64,000 nucleotides of DNA from Ensifer canadensis (lineage in GTDB: Bacteria; Pseudomonadota; Alphaproteobacteria; Rhizobiales; Rhizobiaceae), in assembly GCF_017488845.2 (NCBI RefSeq), contig NZ_CP083371.1:62001-126000 (forward strand), in the 5' to 3' direction. Under the pieces are notes generated by a model. It worked only from the letters and a program-made list of their open reading frames with translations, searched no databases and was not told the DNA's origin. Shown here in pieces: positions 18,234-26,529 of the stretch. Positions within the stretch are counted from its first letter, which is position 1, and each line of letters opens with the position of its first letter. The position numbers and the translations under genes were made by a program.

Positions 18234-19052
18234 ATGAAAAACATCCCGCAAATTGACAGCTGGCACTCGGGCCTGTTCACCGAGCTCGAAATCGTCACCG
18301 CATTCGGCGAAAGTCGGGCAGCGCTCGGCGAACTTTTCGATTGCGACATGCTGAGGGGCGCGCGACGCCCGGCCGACGCAGGCGATCCGGAGTGCTTCGA
18401 CCTGTCGGCAACGGCGCGTGTCAGCCTTGCCATCCTCCACGCCCTCTGGCGCGCCGCTGGTCTGCCGCTTTGCGTAGCCGAGCAAGCGCTTTCGAACTGG
18501 CCGCAAATCGCGGTCTCGGTCGCACGTATTGTCGACTTCGAGCGCGAAGCTTGGGAGGACAGATGCGCAAGCCGCGAACCGGCATCCGCCGCAGATCCCT
18601 TCCAGTTCTTCGGGCCGTTTGCCGAAGAGCCTCTGCCCGTCGGCAGGATCGACGAATATATCGACGTGATCGACGGACGATATCTGCTGTGGCGCAAACC
18701 GAAGGACGATCCGCACAGGATCGGGACGGCGATCCACGCCAGCCAGGAACGCCTTCTTCTCGACCCGCAGGATGCGGCCGCTCAAGCCGACTTTCTTGAG
18801 GCCGCGGCCTTTCTCCGGCGACCCGCCGAGCACGAGCTGATCTGGTTGGGCTCGACGGGAGACGAAGTGTTCCAACCGACGTCGGCGCCAAGCGGTTCTC
18901 ACGCTCCCGAGCGCTTGCCCACCTCCATCCTGTTGGGCGACGCAGGCAGGGCGGCGACATTGGCCACGAATTACCGCTCGAAGCGCTCGGTCAATATCTC
19001 GCTTGCCGCCCGCGCCATGAAACGACGGGCACTCGGGTTGCACATCAGATAG
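18234..19052 (+). CDS. hypothetical protein, possible DNA-binding N-terminus
   Basis: A 272-residue protein of unknown family. The first 95 residues (SGLFTELEIVTAFGESRAAL, then LSATARVSLAILHALWRAAGLPL) have a helix pattern faintly like MerR or phage-type HTH domains. The middle has DEYIDVIDGRYLLWRKPKDDP. The composition is that of a real protein, whereas the opposite strand over the same stretch is an Arg/Cys-rich shadow. The ribosome site is poor. It lies 50 bases upstream of the polyamine decarboxylase on the same strand, so it may belong to that operon. Confidence 0.6.
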   Translation: MKNIPQIDSWHSGLFTELEIVTAFGESRAALGELFDCDMLRGARRPADAGDPECFDLSATARVSLAILHALWRAAGLPLCVAEQALSNWPQIAVSVARIVDFEREAWEDRCASREPASAADPFQFFGPFAEEPLPVGRIDEYIDVIDGRYLLWRKPKDDPHRIGTAIHASQERLLLDPQDAAAQADFLEAAAFLRRPAEHELIWLGSTGDEVFQPTSAPSGSHAPERLPTSILLGDAGRAATLATNYRSKRSVNISLAARAMKRRALGLHIR

Positions 19053-19102
19053 CCCTAGTCCTTTCACCGACACCGCGAGCTTTTGAAGACACAAGGCACA
19101 TC

Positions 19103-20200
19103 ATGATCCAGACCCCCTATTACTTGATCGACAAGGCGAAGCTGCTTCGAAACATGGAGAAGATCGCTTACGTGCGCGACAAATCGGGGGCCAAGGCGCT
19201 CCTCGCGCTCAAGTGTTTCGCCACCTGGTCGGTCTTCGATCTGATGCGCGAATACATGGATGGCACGACCTCTTCGTCGCTCTATGAGGTGCGGCTCGGG
19301 CGCGAGAAATTCGGCGGCGAAACCCATGCCTACAGCGTCGCCTATGGCGACAACGAAATCGAAGAGGTGATCGGCCATGCCGACAAGATCATCTTCAACT
19401 CGATCGGCCAGCTGGACCGTTTCGCGGACAAGGCATCCGGCATCGCCCGCGGCCTGCGCCTCAATCCGGGAATGAGCTCATCCAGTTTCGACCTTGCCGA
19501 TCCCGCCCGCCCCTTCAGCCGGCTCGGCGAATGGGATGCGGCCAAGGTCGAGGCCGTCATGGACCGCATCAGCGGCTTCATGATCCACAACAACTGCGAG
19601 AACAAGGACTTCGGCCTGTTCGACCGGATGCTGTCGGAGATCGAGGAAAAGTTCGGCGCGCTACTTTCCCGCGCCGAGTGGATCAGCCTAGGCGGCGGTA
19701 TTCACTTCACCGGCGACGACTATCCGGTCGATGCCTTCTGCGAGCGCCTGAAGGCCTTTTCCGGCTGCCATGGCGTCCAGGTCTATCTCGAGCCGGGCGA
19801 AGCGTCGATCACCCGGAGCACGACGCTCGAGACCACCGTTCTCGACACGCTCAACAACGGCAAGGATCTGGCCATCGTCGACAGCTCGATCGAGGCGCAT
19901 ATGCTGGACCTCTTGATCTACCGCGAAAGCGCAAAGGTCGAGCCCAGTGCTGGCCCACACAGCGTCATGATCTGCGGCAAATCCTGCCTTGCCGGCGATA
20001 TCTTCGGCGAGTTCCGCTTTCCCGAGCCATTGAAGGTCGGCGACCGCGTCTCGTTCCAGGATGCGGCCGGCTACACCATGGTCAAGAAGAACTGGTTCAA
20101 CGGCGTCGGCATGCCATCGATCGCCATCCGAGACCTTGACGGCAGCGTCAGGCTTGTCCGCGAATTCACCTTCGCCGACTACGAACAGAGCCTTTCCTAA
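19103..20200 (+). CDS. nspC: carboxy(nor)spermidine decarboxylase
   Basis: A 365-residue fold-type III PLP decarboxylase of the NspC family. TPYYLIDKAKLLRNMEKI starts the alanine-racemase-like barrel, and the PLP lysine is in LLALKCFATWSVF (about residue 37). NPGMSSSSFDLADPARPFSRLG and WISLGGGIHF are typical. A late Cys-containing loop, MICGKSCLAGD, belongs to the active site. It decarboxylates carboxyspermidine or carboxynorspermidine to the polyamine. The next gene encodes the dehydrogenase that makes this substrate, so the pair forms the aspartate-semialdehyde route to spermidine-type polyamines. The ATG has AAGG upstream. Confidence 0.93.
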   Translation: MIQTPYYLIDKAKLLRNMEKIAYVRDKSGAKALLALKCFATWSVFDLMREYMDGTTSSSLYEVRLGREKFGGETHAYSVAYGDNEIEEVIGHADKIIFNSIGQLDRFADKASGIARGLRLNPGMSSSSFDLADPARPFSRLGEWDAAKVEAVMDRISGFMIHNNCENKDFGLFDRMLSEIEEKFGALLSRAEWISLGGGIHFTGDDYPVDAFCERLKAFSGCHGVQVYLEPGEASITRSTTLETTVLDTLNNGKDLAIVDSSIEAHMLDLLIYRESAKVEPSAGPHSVMICGKSCLAGDIFGEFRFPEPLKVGDRVSFQDAAGYTMVKKNWFNGVGMPSIAIRDLDGSVRLVREFTFADYEQSLS

Positions 20201-20303
20201 AGCATCCCGCCTTTAAGTGGAATCACTTAAGGCGGATAAGATGCTTTAGAATCAAAGGGCTATAGCGCCCTTAGCGCGTTTGTCTGAACGCACGGCGCTC
20301 TAG
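20199..20303. repeat. intergenic nested palindromes (RIME-like)
   Basis: Two adjoining hairpins. AAAGCATC...GATGCTTT (20199-20206 and 20240-20247) encloses CCGCC(T)TTAAGTG-GAAT-CACTTAAGGCGG. Next, AGCGCC...GGCGCT encloses GCGTT-TGTCTG-AACGC (20264-20299). The first arm overlaps the nspC stop codon. This resembles the repeated intergenic mosaic elements of rhizobial genomes. It lies between the two polyamine genes and could modulate their mRNA. Confidence 0.65.
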
Positions 20304-20343
20304 GCTCGTCATATCCCCAAGGGAAAAGGAGACATCCCCCGAA

Positions 20344-21585
20344 ATGAAAAAGAACGTTCTCATCATCGGCGCCGGTGGCGTGGCTCAGGTCGTGGCGCAC
20401 AAATGCGCACAGAACTGCGATGTACTGGGAGACATCCATATCGCATCCAGAACGGTCGAAAAGTGCCGCGCGATCGTCGATTCCGTGCGCGAGAAAAAGA
20501 GCCTGAAAACCGAAGTGACGCTCGAGGCGCATGCGCTCGACGCCATGGATGTCGAGGCGACAAAGGCGCTGATCGAAAAGACCAGGGCCGGCATCGTCAT
20601 CAATGTCGGCTCCGCCTTCGTCAACATGTCGGTGCTGCGTGCCTGCATGGATACCGGTGCTGCCTACATGGACACCGCGATCCATGAAGACCCGAAGAAG
20701 ATCTGCGAGACGCCGCCGTGGTACGGAAACTACGAATGGAAGCGCGCGCAGGAATGCAAGGAAAGGGGCGTCACCGCCATCCTCGGCGTCGGCTTCGACC
20801 CGGGCGTGGTCAACGCCTATGCGCGCCTCGCCAAGGATGAGTATTTCGACAAGGTTACCGCCGTCGATATCGTCGACATCAATGCCGGCAGCCACGGCAA
20901 ATATTTCGCCACCAACTTCGATCCGGAAATCAACTTCCGCGAATTCACCGGCGTCGTCTATTCCTGGCAGAACGGCCAGTGGCAGACCAATTCGATGTTC
21001 GAGGTCGGCAAGGAATACGATCTGCCGGTGGTCGGCAAATGCAAGGCCTACATGACCGGCCATGACGAGGTTCATTCGCTGGCAAAGCATATGGACGGCG
21101 CCGACGTCCGCTTCTGGATGGGCTTTGGCGATCACTACATCAACGTCTTTACCGTCCTGAAGAACCTCGGCCTGCTGTCGGAACAGCCGGTAAAGACGGC
21201 CGAAGGCCTCGAGGTCGTGCCGTTGAAGGTGGTCAAGGCGGTGCTGCCGGATCCGTCGTCGCTGGCTCCGAACTATCAGGGCAAGACCTGCATTGGCGAT
21301 TTCGTCAAGGGCCTCAAGGACGGGCAGGAACGCGAAGTCTTCATCTACAACGTCGCCGACCACAAGGACGCTTTCGAAGAAGTCGGATCGCAGGGCATCT
21401 CCTACACCGCCGGCGTACCGCCGGTCGCCGCCGCCATGCTGATCGCCTCGGGCGAGTGGGACGTGAAGCAGATGGTCAACGTTGAAGAACTGCCGCCGCG
21501 CCCGTTCCTCGACATCCTCAACCGGATTGGACTTCCGACCCGCATCAAGGATGCGGACGGCGACCGCGCATTGACGTTCTCCTGA
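20344..21585 (+). CDS. carboxy(nor)spermidine dehydrogenase (saccharopine dehydrogenase-like)
   Basis: 413 residues. The Rossmann NAD(P) motif is near the N-terminus (VLIIGAGGVAQVVAHKCAQN), followed by the saccharopine-dehydrogenase fold (GAAYMDTAIHEDP, LGVGFDPGVVNAYARLA). In this family it condenses aspartate semialdehyde with putrescine or diaminopropane and reduces the product to carboxy(nor)spermidine. Placement 143 bases after the matching decarboxylase supports that over lysine metabolism. In other bacteria the dehydrogenase often comes first; here the order is reversed and a repeat separates the genes. Confidence 0.9.
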   Translation: MKKNVLIIGAGGVAQVVAHKCAQNCDVLGDIHIASRTVEKCRAIVDSVREKKSLKTEVTLEAHALDAMDVEATKALIEKTRAGIVINVGSAFVNMSVLRACMDTGAAYMDTAIHEDPKKICETPPWYGNYEWKRAQECKERGVTAILGVGFDPGVVNAYARLAKDEYFDKVTAVDIVDINAGSHGKYFATNFDPEINFREFTGVVYSWQNGQWQTNSMFEVGKEYDLPVVGKCKAYMTGHDEVHSLAKHMDGADVRFWMGFGDHYINVFTVLKNLGLLSEQPVKTAEGLEVVPLKVVKAVLPDPSSLAPNYQGKTCIGDFVKGLKDGQEREVFIYNVADHKDAFEEVGSQGISYTAGVPPVAAAMLIASGEWDVKQMVNVEELPPRPFLDILNRIGLPTRIKDADGDRALTFS

Positions 21586-21646
21586 AACAATAAGTCGAAC
21601 CATCTCCGGTCGGTCGTCATTTAGGGCGGCAGGCTGGCATATGGAC

Positions 21647-21678
21647 GAAGCCCAGTCATCGCCAGGTGATTGGGCTTC
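21647..21678 (+). terminator. probable terminator hairpin after polyamine genes
   Basis: GAAGCCCA...TGGGCTTC, an 8-base-pair stem extended by TCA/TGA, lies 61 bases past the dehydrogenase stop. It is followed by a weak T-rich stretch (cgtttct), so intrinsic termination is likely but not certain. Confidence 0.5.
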
Positions 21679-21813
21679 CAACGTTTCTACAGATTTCTCG
21701 GCGCGGCACGTCGATGAATCGACCCGGCGAGCGAAACGCTTCGTTAACGCGATTCACTTAGCTGCCCGTACCCCGGCGTCTCGCCGGCCAACCACGTATG
21801 AGTTCCAACTGAC

Positions 21814-22206
21814 ATGCCCCCATTGACTGCCCCGGTTCACAGTTTTCATCAAAAGATTGCATCGTTTTGCGAGCTCCGGCTTGCCCGCGCCCTTCCCAAG
21901 CACGACTACGACAACCTCCGTCACTACATGCTTGATTTCGTTAACCGGCGGGCAATGCCGCCTCAGACCGGCAACAAGCTCGACTGGAAGGAAATCGGCC
22001 TCGCCTGCGATCTCGACGACGACAGCCTGCGGATCACCAAGCGCCTGGCCAAGCACGGCTTCGAGGCCATCATTCGCTGGCTGAAGGGGCCGAGCGCCAG
22101 CAAGCCCGACAGAAAGGCGCCGGCCGCCCAGGGCTGGGTCAAGGCGCCTGCGGCACCGGCGCGCAGGATCGGCTTGGAGCAACGGCGTTTCGCCACCACG
22201 CGGTAA
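21814..22206 (+). CDS. hypothetical protein
   Basis: A 130-residue protein starting MPPLTAPVHSFHQKIASFCE. Residues 20-90 look helical (LPKHDYDNLRHYMLDFVNRR, LACDLDDDSLRITKRLAKHGFEAIIRWL) and could bind DNA, since DWKEIGLACDLDDDSLR resembles an HTH. The C-terminal 40 residues are a basic Pro/Ala-rich tail (KAPAAQGWVKAPAAPARR). No family is recognised and the ribosome site is weak. It is a solitary gene. Confidence 0.5.
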   Translation: MPPLTAPVHSFHQKIASFCELRLARALPKHDYDNLRHYMLDFVNRRAMPPQTGNKLDWKEIGLACDLDDDSLRITKRLAKHGFEAIIRWLKGPSASKPDRKAPAAQGWVKAPAAPARRIGLEQRRFATTR

Positions 22207-22338
22207 TTTCCGCCCATGGCGTCCCCGAAATCGCTTTTGATTCAGGCCGGGACGCTGCAGACTTCAGCGCTGTGGCTTTTTGAACCGTTACATAACGGCA
22301 GCGGGCAGGGCCTCCACGATCAGTCTCGCCCGCCGCAC

Positions 22339-23247
22339 TCAGCATGCCGAAAGCTCGATCTTCCGCCAGGTCTTTTGGACCGATGGGTCGGTCTCGATCG
22401 CTACCGAATGCCGCTCGCGGAAGGCGGCAGCAAGGGTTTGCAGGGCCTTGCGGGATCGCGCGTCGGTCAGGGTCGAATGCAGAACGATCTCCGAGGACGG
22501 AAGCGGCGGCAGGCCAAACTGTTTGCTGACTTCGATCGTGTCGGAGGGCGCAAGGCGACAGGAGAATGGGCCGACGGCGAGCCCCGCCGAGACTGCAGCG
22601 TTGACAGCGGTCGACACGCCGACGAACACCTCCACCCAGGGAACGCCGGCCGCGTCGAGCGCGCGCGTGGCGATGTCGCGCACGCCGCAGAGCGGCGCCA
22701 GCGCTGCCAGTCGCAGCGGCTCACCCGGCCCGCGCTTGAAGCCGGGTGAGGCGAACCAGCCGAAATGTTCCGGCCCAAGCGTCTCGCCATCGCGCCGGTC
22801 TTCGTCACGCCGGATGATGACGGCATCGAGCTCTCCGCGGTCGAACGCGCCAAGCAGGTTTCGCGATGTCTCGAGCCTGACCTCGATGCACAGGCCGGGG
22901 TCATGGGCATAGAGCCGCGCCAGCAATGTCGGCACTTCCGGGCCGGCGACGTGGGCAGCAATGCCGAGGCCGAAGCGGCGACGTGTCGACGACAGCCCTG
23001 CCAGCGCGCGCTCATGGGCGGCGAGGAATTCGCGCGCGCCCTCGATGAAGACAGCGCCCTGCGCCGAAAGGCGAACCTGCCTTGGTGTACGCTCCAGCAG
23101 CCTGACGCCGAGCCGATCTTCGAGCCGTTTCAGCTTGACGCTGATTGCCCCTTGCGTGCTGCCGAGGAACTCCGCAGCGCGGGTAAAGCTTTGAAAATCG
23201 GCGATCGCGACGAAGGCCTGCACCGCATCCACATCCAGCGTCGTCAT
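22339..23247 (-). CDS. LysR family transcriptional regulator
   Basis: 302 residues from the ATG at 23247. The N-terminal HTH is VDAVQAFVAIADFQSFTRAAEFLGSTQGAISVKLKRLE, followed by RLLERTPRQVRLSAQG and the effector domain. It is divergent from the MFS exporter gene at 23419, so it probably controls that gene in response to an exported compound. Two copies of AACCATCCRATT, 32 bases apart, lie in the shared region. The annotation could start nine bases earlier at another ATG, but that codon lies in the first repeat. Confidence 0.92.
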   Translation of the reverse strand: MTTLDVDAVQAFVAIADFQSFTRAAEFLGSTQGAISVKLKRLEDRLGVRLLERTPRQVRLSAQGAVFIEGAREFLAAHERALAGLSSTRRRFGLGIAAHVAGPEVPTLLARLYAHDPGLCIEVRLETSRNLLGAFDRGELDAVIIRRDEDRRDGETLGPEHFGWFASPGFKRGPGEPLRLAALAPLCGVRDIATRALDAAGVPWVEVFVGVSTAVNAAVSAGLAVGPFSCRLAPSDTIEVSKQFGLPPLPSSEIVLHSTLTDARSRKALQTLAAAFRERHSVAIETDPSVQKTWRKIELSAC

Positions 23248-23250
23248 TGC

Positions 23251-23294
23251 AACCATCCGATTTTGTTATCTCTGAAATACCTAACCATCCAATT
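23251..23294. promoter_or_regulatory. direct repeats in LysR/MFS divergent promoter
   Basis: AACCATCCGATT (23251-23262) and AACCATCCAATT (23283-23294) are spaced exactly 32 bases, three helical turns, so both face the same side of the DNA. They are candidate binding sites for the LysR protein. Confidence 0.4.
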
Positions 23295-23418
23295 CAGTTG
23301 TGATCAAGGCCAGACTATGGTGCCCCGGTCCCCAAGCGATTTCAATTCGGGCGGAGCGTGTGGAAAGGCCGGAACCGGTTTTCCGCGATGCCCGCCAAAG
23401 CATCGAAAGACCGTGAGC

Positions 23419-24954
23419 ATGAACCAACCCATAACCCGCCGCAGTGCGCTGGCACTGGCAGCCGTCTGCCTCTCCTCGCTGATGTTCGGCCTGGAGATTT
23501 CCAGTATTCCAGCAATCCTGCCGACGCTGGAGCAGGTGCTCGGCGCAGATTTCAAGCAGCTGCAATGGATCATGAACGCCTACACCATCGCCGTCACGGC
23601 GGTTCTGATGGGAGCAGGCACATTGGCCGATCGCTACGGCCGCAAGCGCATCTTCGTCGCCGGCATCATCGCCTTCGGCATCGCCTCGCTGATCTGCGGG
23701 CTGACCGACAACATATCAGTATTGATCGTCGCCCGCTTCCTCCAGGGTATGGCCGGCGGCGTGATGCTCATCTGCCAGATCGCCGTCCTATCGCAGCAGT
23801 TCCAGTCCGGCCGCCAGCGCGGGATCGCGTTTAGCTGGTGGGGCATCATCTTCGGGATCGGCCTCGGTTTTGGTCCGATCGTCGGCGGCGCGACGGTCGC
23901 GCTCTTGAGCTGGGAATGGGTGTTTCTCGTCCACGTCCTGCTTTCAGGCGTGACGGTGGCGCTTGCGCTCGCAGGCGTCAAGGAATCGCGCGATCCTGGC
24001 GCCGAGAGCCTCGACGTCGCCGGCATCGTGACGTTGTCGGCCGCGGTCTTCTGCATCGCCTATTTCATTACCCAAGGCCCCGAACTCGGTTTTGCCAGCC
24101 CGACCGCACTGTCAATCCTCGGCATTGCCATCGTCAGCCTGATCGGCTTCGTGATTGCCGAAAAAGTCAGCGCCCGGCCGATGTTCGACTTTTCGGTGTT
24201 CCGCATCCGCAGCTTCTCAGGTGCGCTGTTCGGTTCGGTGGGCATGAACATCAGCTTCTGGCCGTTCATGATCTATCTGCCGATCTGGTTCCAGGCGGGC
24301 CTCGGCTATGACGGTGTGACCGCCAGCATCGCCTTGCTCGCCTACACGCTGCCCCCGCTTATCGTCCCGCCGTTTGCCGAACGGCTGATGCTTCGCTTTC
24401 GTCCAGGGATCGTCATCCCGGCCGGCCTGTTCACGATCGGTCTCGGCTTCCTCATGATGAAGATCGGCAGCAGCGTTGAGAATGCCAGCTGGCTAACGAT
24501 GCTGCCGGGGTGCGTGCTGGCCGGCATTGGCCTCGGCTTCACCAATACCACGGTGACCAACGCCGCGACCGGCGCGGTCGCCGCGGAGCGCGCCGGCATG
24601 GCCTCGGGCATCGACACCAGCGCGCGGATGATCTCGCTGGCGATCAACATCGCGCTGATGGGGCTGATCCTGGTCGAAGGCGTGCTGTCTTCGCTGCAAA
24701 GCTCGCTTTTCGGGCGAGTGACCGACACCGAGCTGCGTACGCTCGCCGAGAAGATCTCGGCCGGCGGCATGCTGACTTCGGACTATGGCCTGTCGGAGAC
24801 GGTCATCCATACGGCGCTCGGCGAGGGTTTCGGCTGGGTCATGCTCTATGGCGCCATCGGTGTCTGGCTGTCGGCCGCCGCAAGCCTGCTCGTCTTCGGT
24901 CTCCGCGCCAAGACGGAAGCGGTGCTTGCGTGTTCGACGGCGAAATCGTCGTAA
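23419..24954 (+). CDS. MFS transporter, DHA2/EmrB type (14 TM)
   Basis: 511 residues from the ATG at 23419 (a GTG lies six bases before). Multiple hydrophobic segments fit the 14-helix drug:H+ antiporter family. The loop motif A is GTLADRYGRKRIFVAG, and motif C-like sequence is IFGIGLGFGPIVGGATV. It probably exports a toxic or amphipathic compound across the inner membrane. It is divergent from a LysR regulator. The open frame continues far upstream, but that part overlaps the LysR gene on the other strand and is not coding. Confidence 0.92.
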   Translation: MNQPITRRSALALAAVCLSSLMFGLEISSIPAILPTLEQVLGADFKQLQWIMNAYTIAVTAVLMGAGTLADRYGRKRIFVAGIIAFGIASLICGLTDNISVLIVARFLQGMAGGVMLICQIAVLSQQFQSGRQRGIAFSWWGIIFGIGLGFGPIVGGATVALLSWEWVFLVHVLLSGVTVALALAGVKESRDPGAESLDVAGIVTLSAAVFCIAYFITQGPELGFASPTALSILGIAIVSLIGFVIAEKVSARPMFDFSVFRIRSFSGALFGSVGMNISFWPFMIYLPIWFQAGLGYDGVTASIALLAYTLPPLIVPPFAERLMLRFRPGIVIPAGLFTIGLGFLMMKIGSSVENASWLTMLPGCVLAGIGLGFTNTTVTNAATGAVAAERAGMASGIDTSARMISLAINIALMGLILVEGVLSSLQSSLFGRVTDTELRTLAEKISAGGMLTSDYGLSETVIHTALGEGFGWVMLYGAIGVWLSAAASLLVFGLRAKTEAVLACSTAKSS

Positions 24955-24991
24955 CACACGTAGCCGACTAGTCACCGAGGGCAAGGCAGCG

Positions 24992-25018
24992 CATCGGGCC
25001 AGATAGACTGGCCTGATG
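24992..25018. terminator. hairpin between MFS and pepT genes
   Basis: CATCGGGCCAG-ATAGA-CTGGCCTGATG forms an 11-base-pair stem with one G-T pair, 38 bases past the MFS stop, without a T-run. A second hairpin, CGCCGAC...GTCGGCG, follows at 25060-25080. Terminator function is uncertain. Confidence 0.3.
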
Positions 25019-25162
25019 GACCATGGATGGCGGTCCGCGCCGTAATCCGACCTCTGCCTCGCCGACAAAACGCGTCGGCGCGGCGAAAAGTCCATTCACG
25101 GGCACGCCGGCGACGGTTATATCGTGACCATCGTTGACGCAGATATATTGGACACGTTGCTT

Positions 25163-26395
25163 ATGACCGACACTGTTATCGATCGCTTCCTTCGTTACGT
25201 CGTTATCGACACTCAATCGGATGCCAAGTCGAAGACCACGCCCACCACCGAGAAACAGAAGACGCTCGGCCGACTGCTGGTCGAAGAGCTGCTGGCAATG
25301 GGCGTATCGGACGCGCATCTCGACGAACACGGCTATGTCTACGCAACAATTCCCTCAAACGTCGACAAGCCGGTTCCGGTCATCTGCTTCTGTTCTCATA
25401 TGGACACGGCACCGGATTTCACCGGTACCAACGTCAAGCCGCAGATCGTTAGGAATTACCAGGGCGGCGACATCCGGCTAACGGGCGACCCGCAGCAGGT
25501 CATTCGCGTCAGCGAGCATCCTGTGCTGCTCGACCAGATCGGCAATGACATCATCACCACCGATGGCACGACGCTCCTGGGTGCCGACGACAAGGCCGGC
25601 GTTGCCGAAATCATGTCGGCAGCACAGTTCCTGATGGACAATCCCGACGTCAGGCACGGCACCATCCGCATCCTGTTCACCCCCGACGAAGAAGTCGGCC
25701 GCGGTGCCGACAAGGTCGACCTGAAGAAGCTCGGCGCCCAGTTCGGCTATACCATCGACGGCGAAACCGCCGGCCATATCGAAGACGAGACCTTCTCCGC
25801 CGACGGTGTCGAGATCGCCATTTCAGGCGTTGCCATCCATCCGGGCTTTGCCAAGGGCAAGATGGAGAATGCCATCAAGATCGCCGGCGCCATCATCGAT
25901 CGCCTGCCAAAGGACATCGCCCCTGAAAGCGCGGAAGGCCGCGAAGGCTTCATTCACCCGACCGGCGTCACCGGCACGATGGAAAAGGCCAGCCTCAGCC
26001 TGATCGTCCGCGATTTCGAGGACGAGGGCCTGGCGACCAAGGAAGCCATGCTCGAAGGCATCGTCAAGGACGTGATCGCCGCCTATCCGGGGTCATCCTA
26101 CACCTTCGAGGTCAAGCAGCAGTACCGCAACATGAAGGCCATTCTCGCCCGCAACCCCGAGATCGCCGACAATGCGCTCGAAGCGGTGCGACGTGCGGGC
26201 ATGACGCCGGTGCGCGGCAGCATTCGCGGCGGTACCGACGGCTCGCGCCTGTCGTTCATGGGCCTGCCCTGCCCCAACATCTTCGCCGGCGGCCATGCCT
26301 TCCACTCGCCGCTGGAATGGGTGAGCCGCCAGGACATGGAACGGGCGGTCAAGACATTGGTCGAGCTGGCAAAGGTCTGGGAAGAGCGCGCCTGA
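25163..26395 (+). CDS. pepT: peptidase T (tripeptide aminopeptidase)
   Basis: 410 residues from MTDTVIDRFLRYVVIDTQSD, almost the length of the E. coli enzyme. A GTG 39 bases earlier is in frame but less likely. The metal-site motifs of the M20 family are present: CFCSHMDTAPD, GADDKAGVAEIM and FTPDEEVGRG. TIDGETAGHIEDETFSA and the late GGTDGSRLSFMGLP are diagnostic of PepT. It removes N-terminal residues from tripeptides in the cytoplasm, using two zinc ions. It is convergent with the ABC-F gene, with a shared terminator between. Confidence 0.95.
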   Translation: MTDTVIDRFLRYVVIDTQSDAKSKTTPTTEKQKTLGRLLVEELLAMGVSDAHLDEHGYVYATIPSNVDKPVPVICFCSHMDTAPDFTGTNVKPQIVRNYQGGDIRLTGDPQQVIRVSEHPVLLDQIGNDIITTDGTTLLGADDKAGVAEIMSAAQFLMDNPDVRHGTIRILFTPDEEVGRGADKVDLKKLGAQFGYTIDGETAGHIEDETFSADGVEIAISGVAIHPGFAKGKMENAIKIAGAIIDRLPKDIAPESAEGREGFIHPTGVTGTMEKASLSLIVRDFEDEGLATKEAMLEGIVKDVIAAYPGSSYTFEVKQQYRNMKAILARNPEIADNALEAVRRAGMTPVRGSIRGGTDGSRLSFMGLPCPNIFAGGHAFHSPLEWVSRQDMERAVKTLVELAKVWEERA

Positions 26396-26450
26396 GGCTG
26401 GTCATCCGAACGAGCGCAGCTTTTTTCGAGATAGGATCGTCGGAAGCAAA

Positions 26451-26485
26451 AAGAGCCGAAGCACGCGCAACGTGCTTCGGCTCTT
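26451..26485. terminator. bidirectional terminator between pepT and ABC-F gene
   Basis: AAGAGCCGAAGCACG-CGCAA-CGTGCTTCGGCTCTT is a perfect 15-base-pair stem with a 5-base loop. The minus-strand reading ends in TTTTTGC and the plus-strand reading in TTGTCGTTT, so it can stop both convergent transcripts. Confidence 0.85.
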
Positions 26486-26529
26486 GTCGTTTCGGAGAGT
26501 CGTCACGGCGACGCCGCGACACAGCGAAG

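Noticed and set aside
18009..19094. Long open frame on the minus strand opposite the unknown 272-residue gene
   Set aside because: Arg/Cys-rich composition, no ribosome site and no family character; the plus-strand frame has a normal protein composition.
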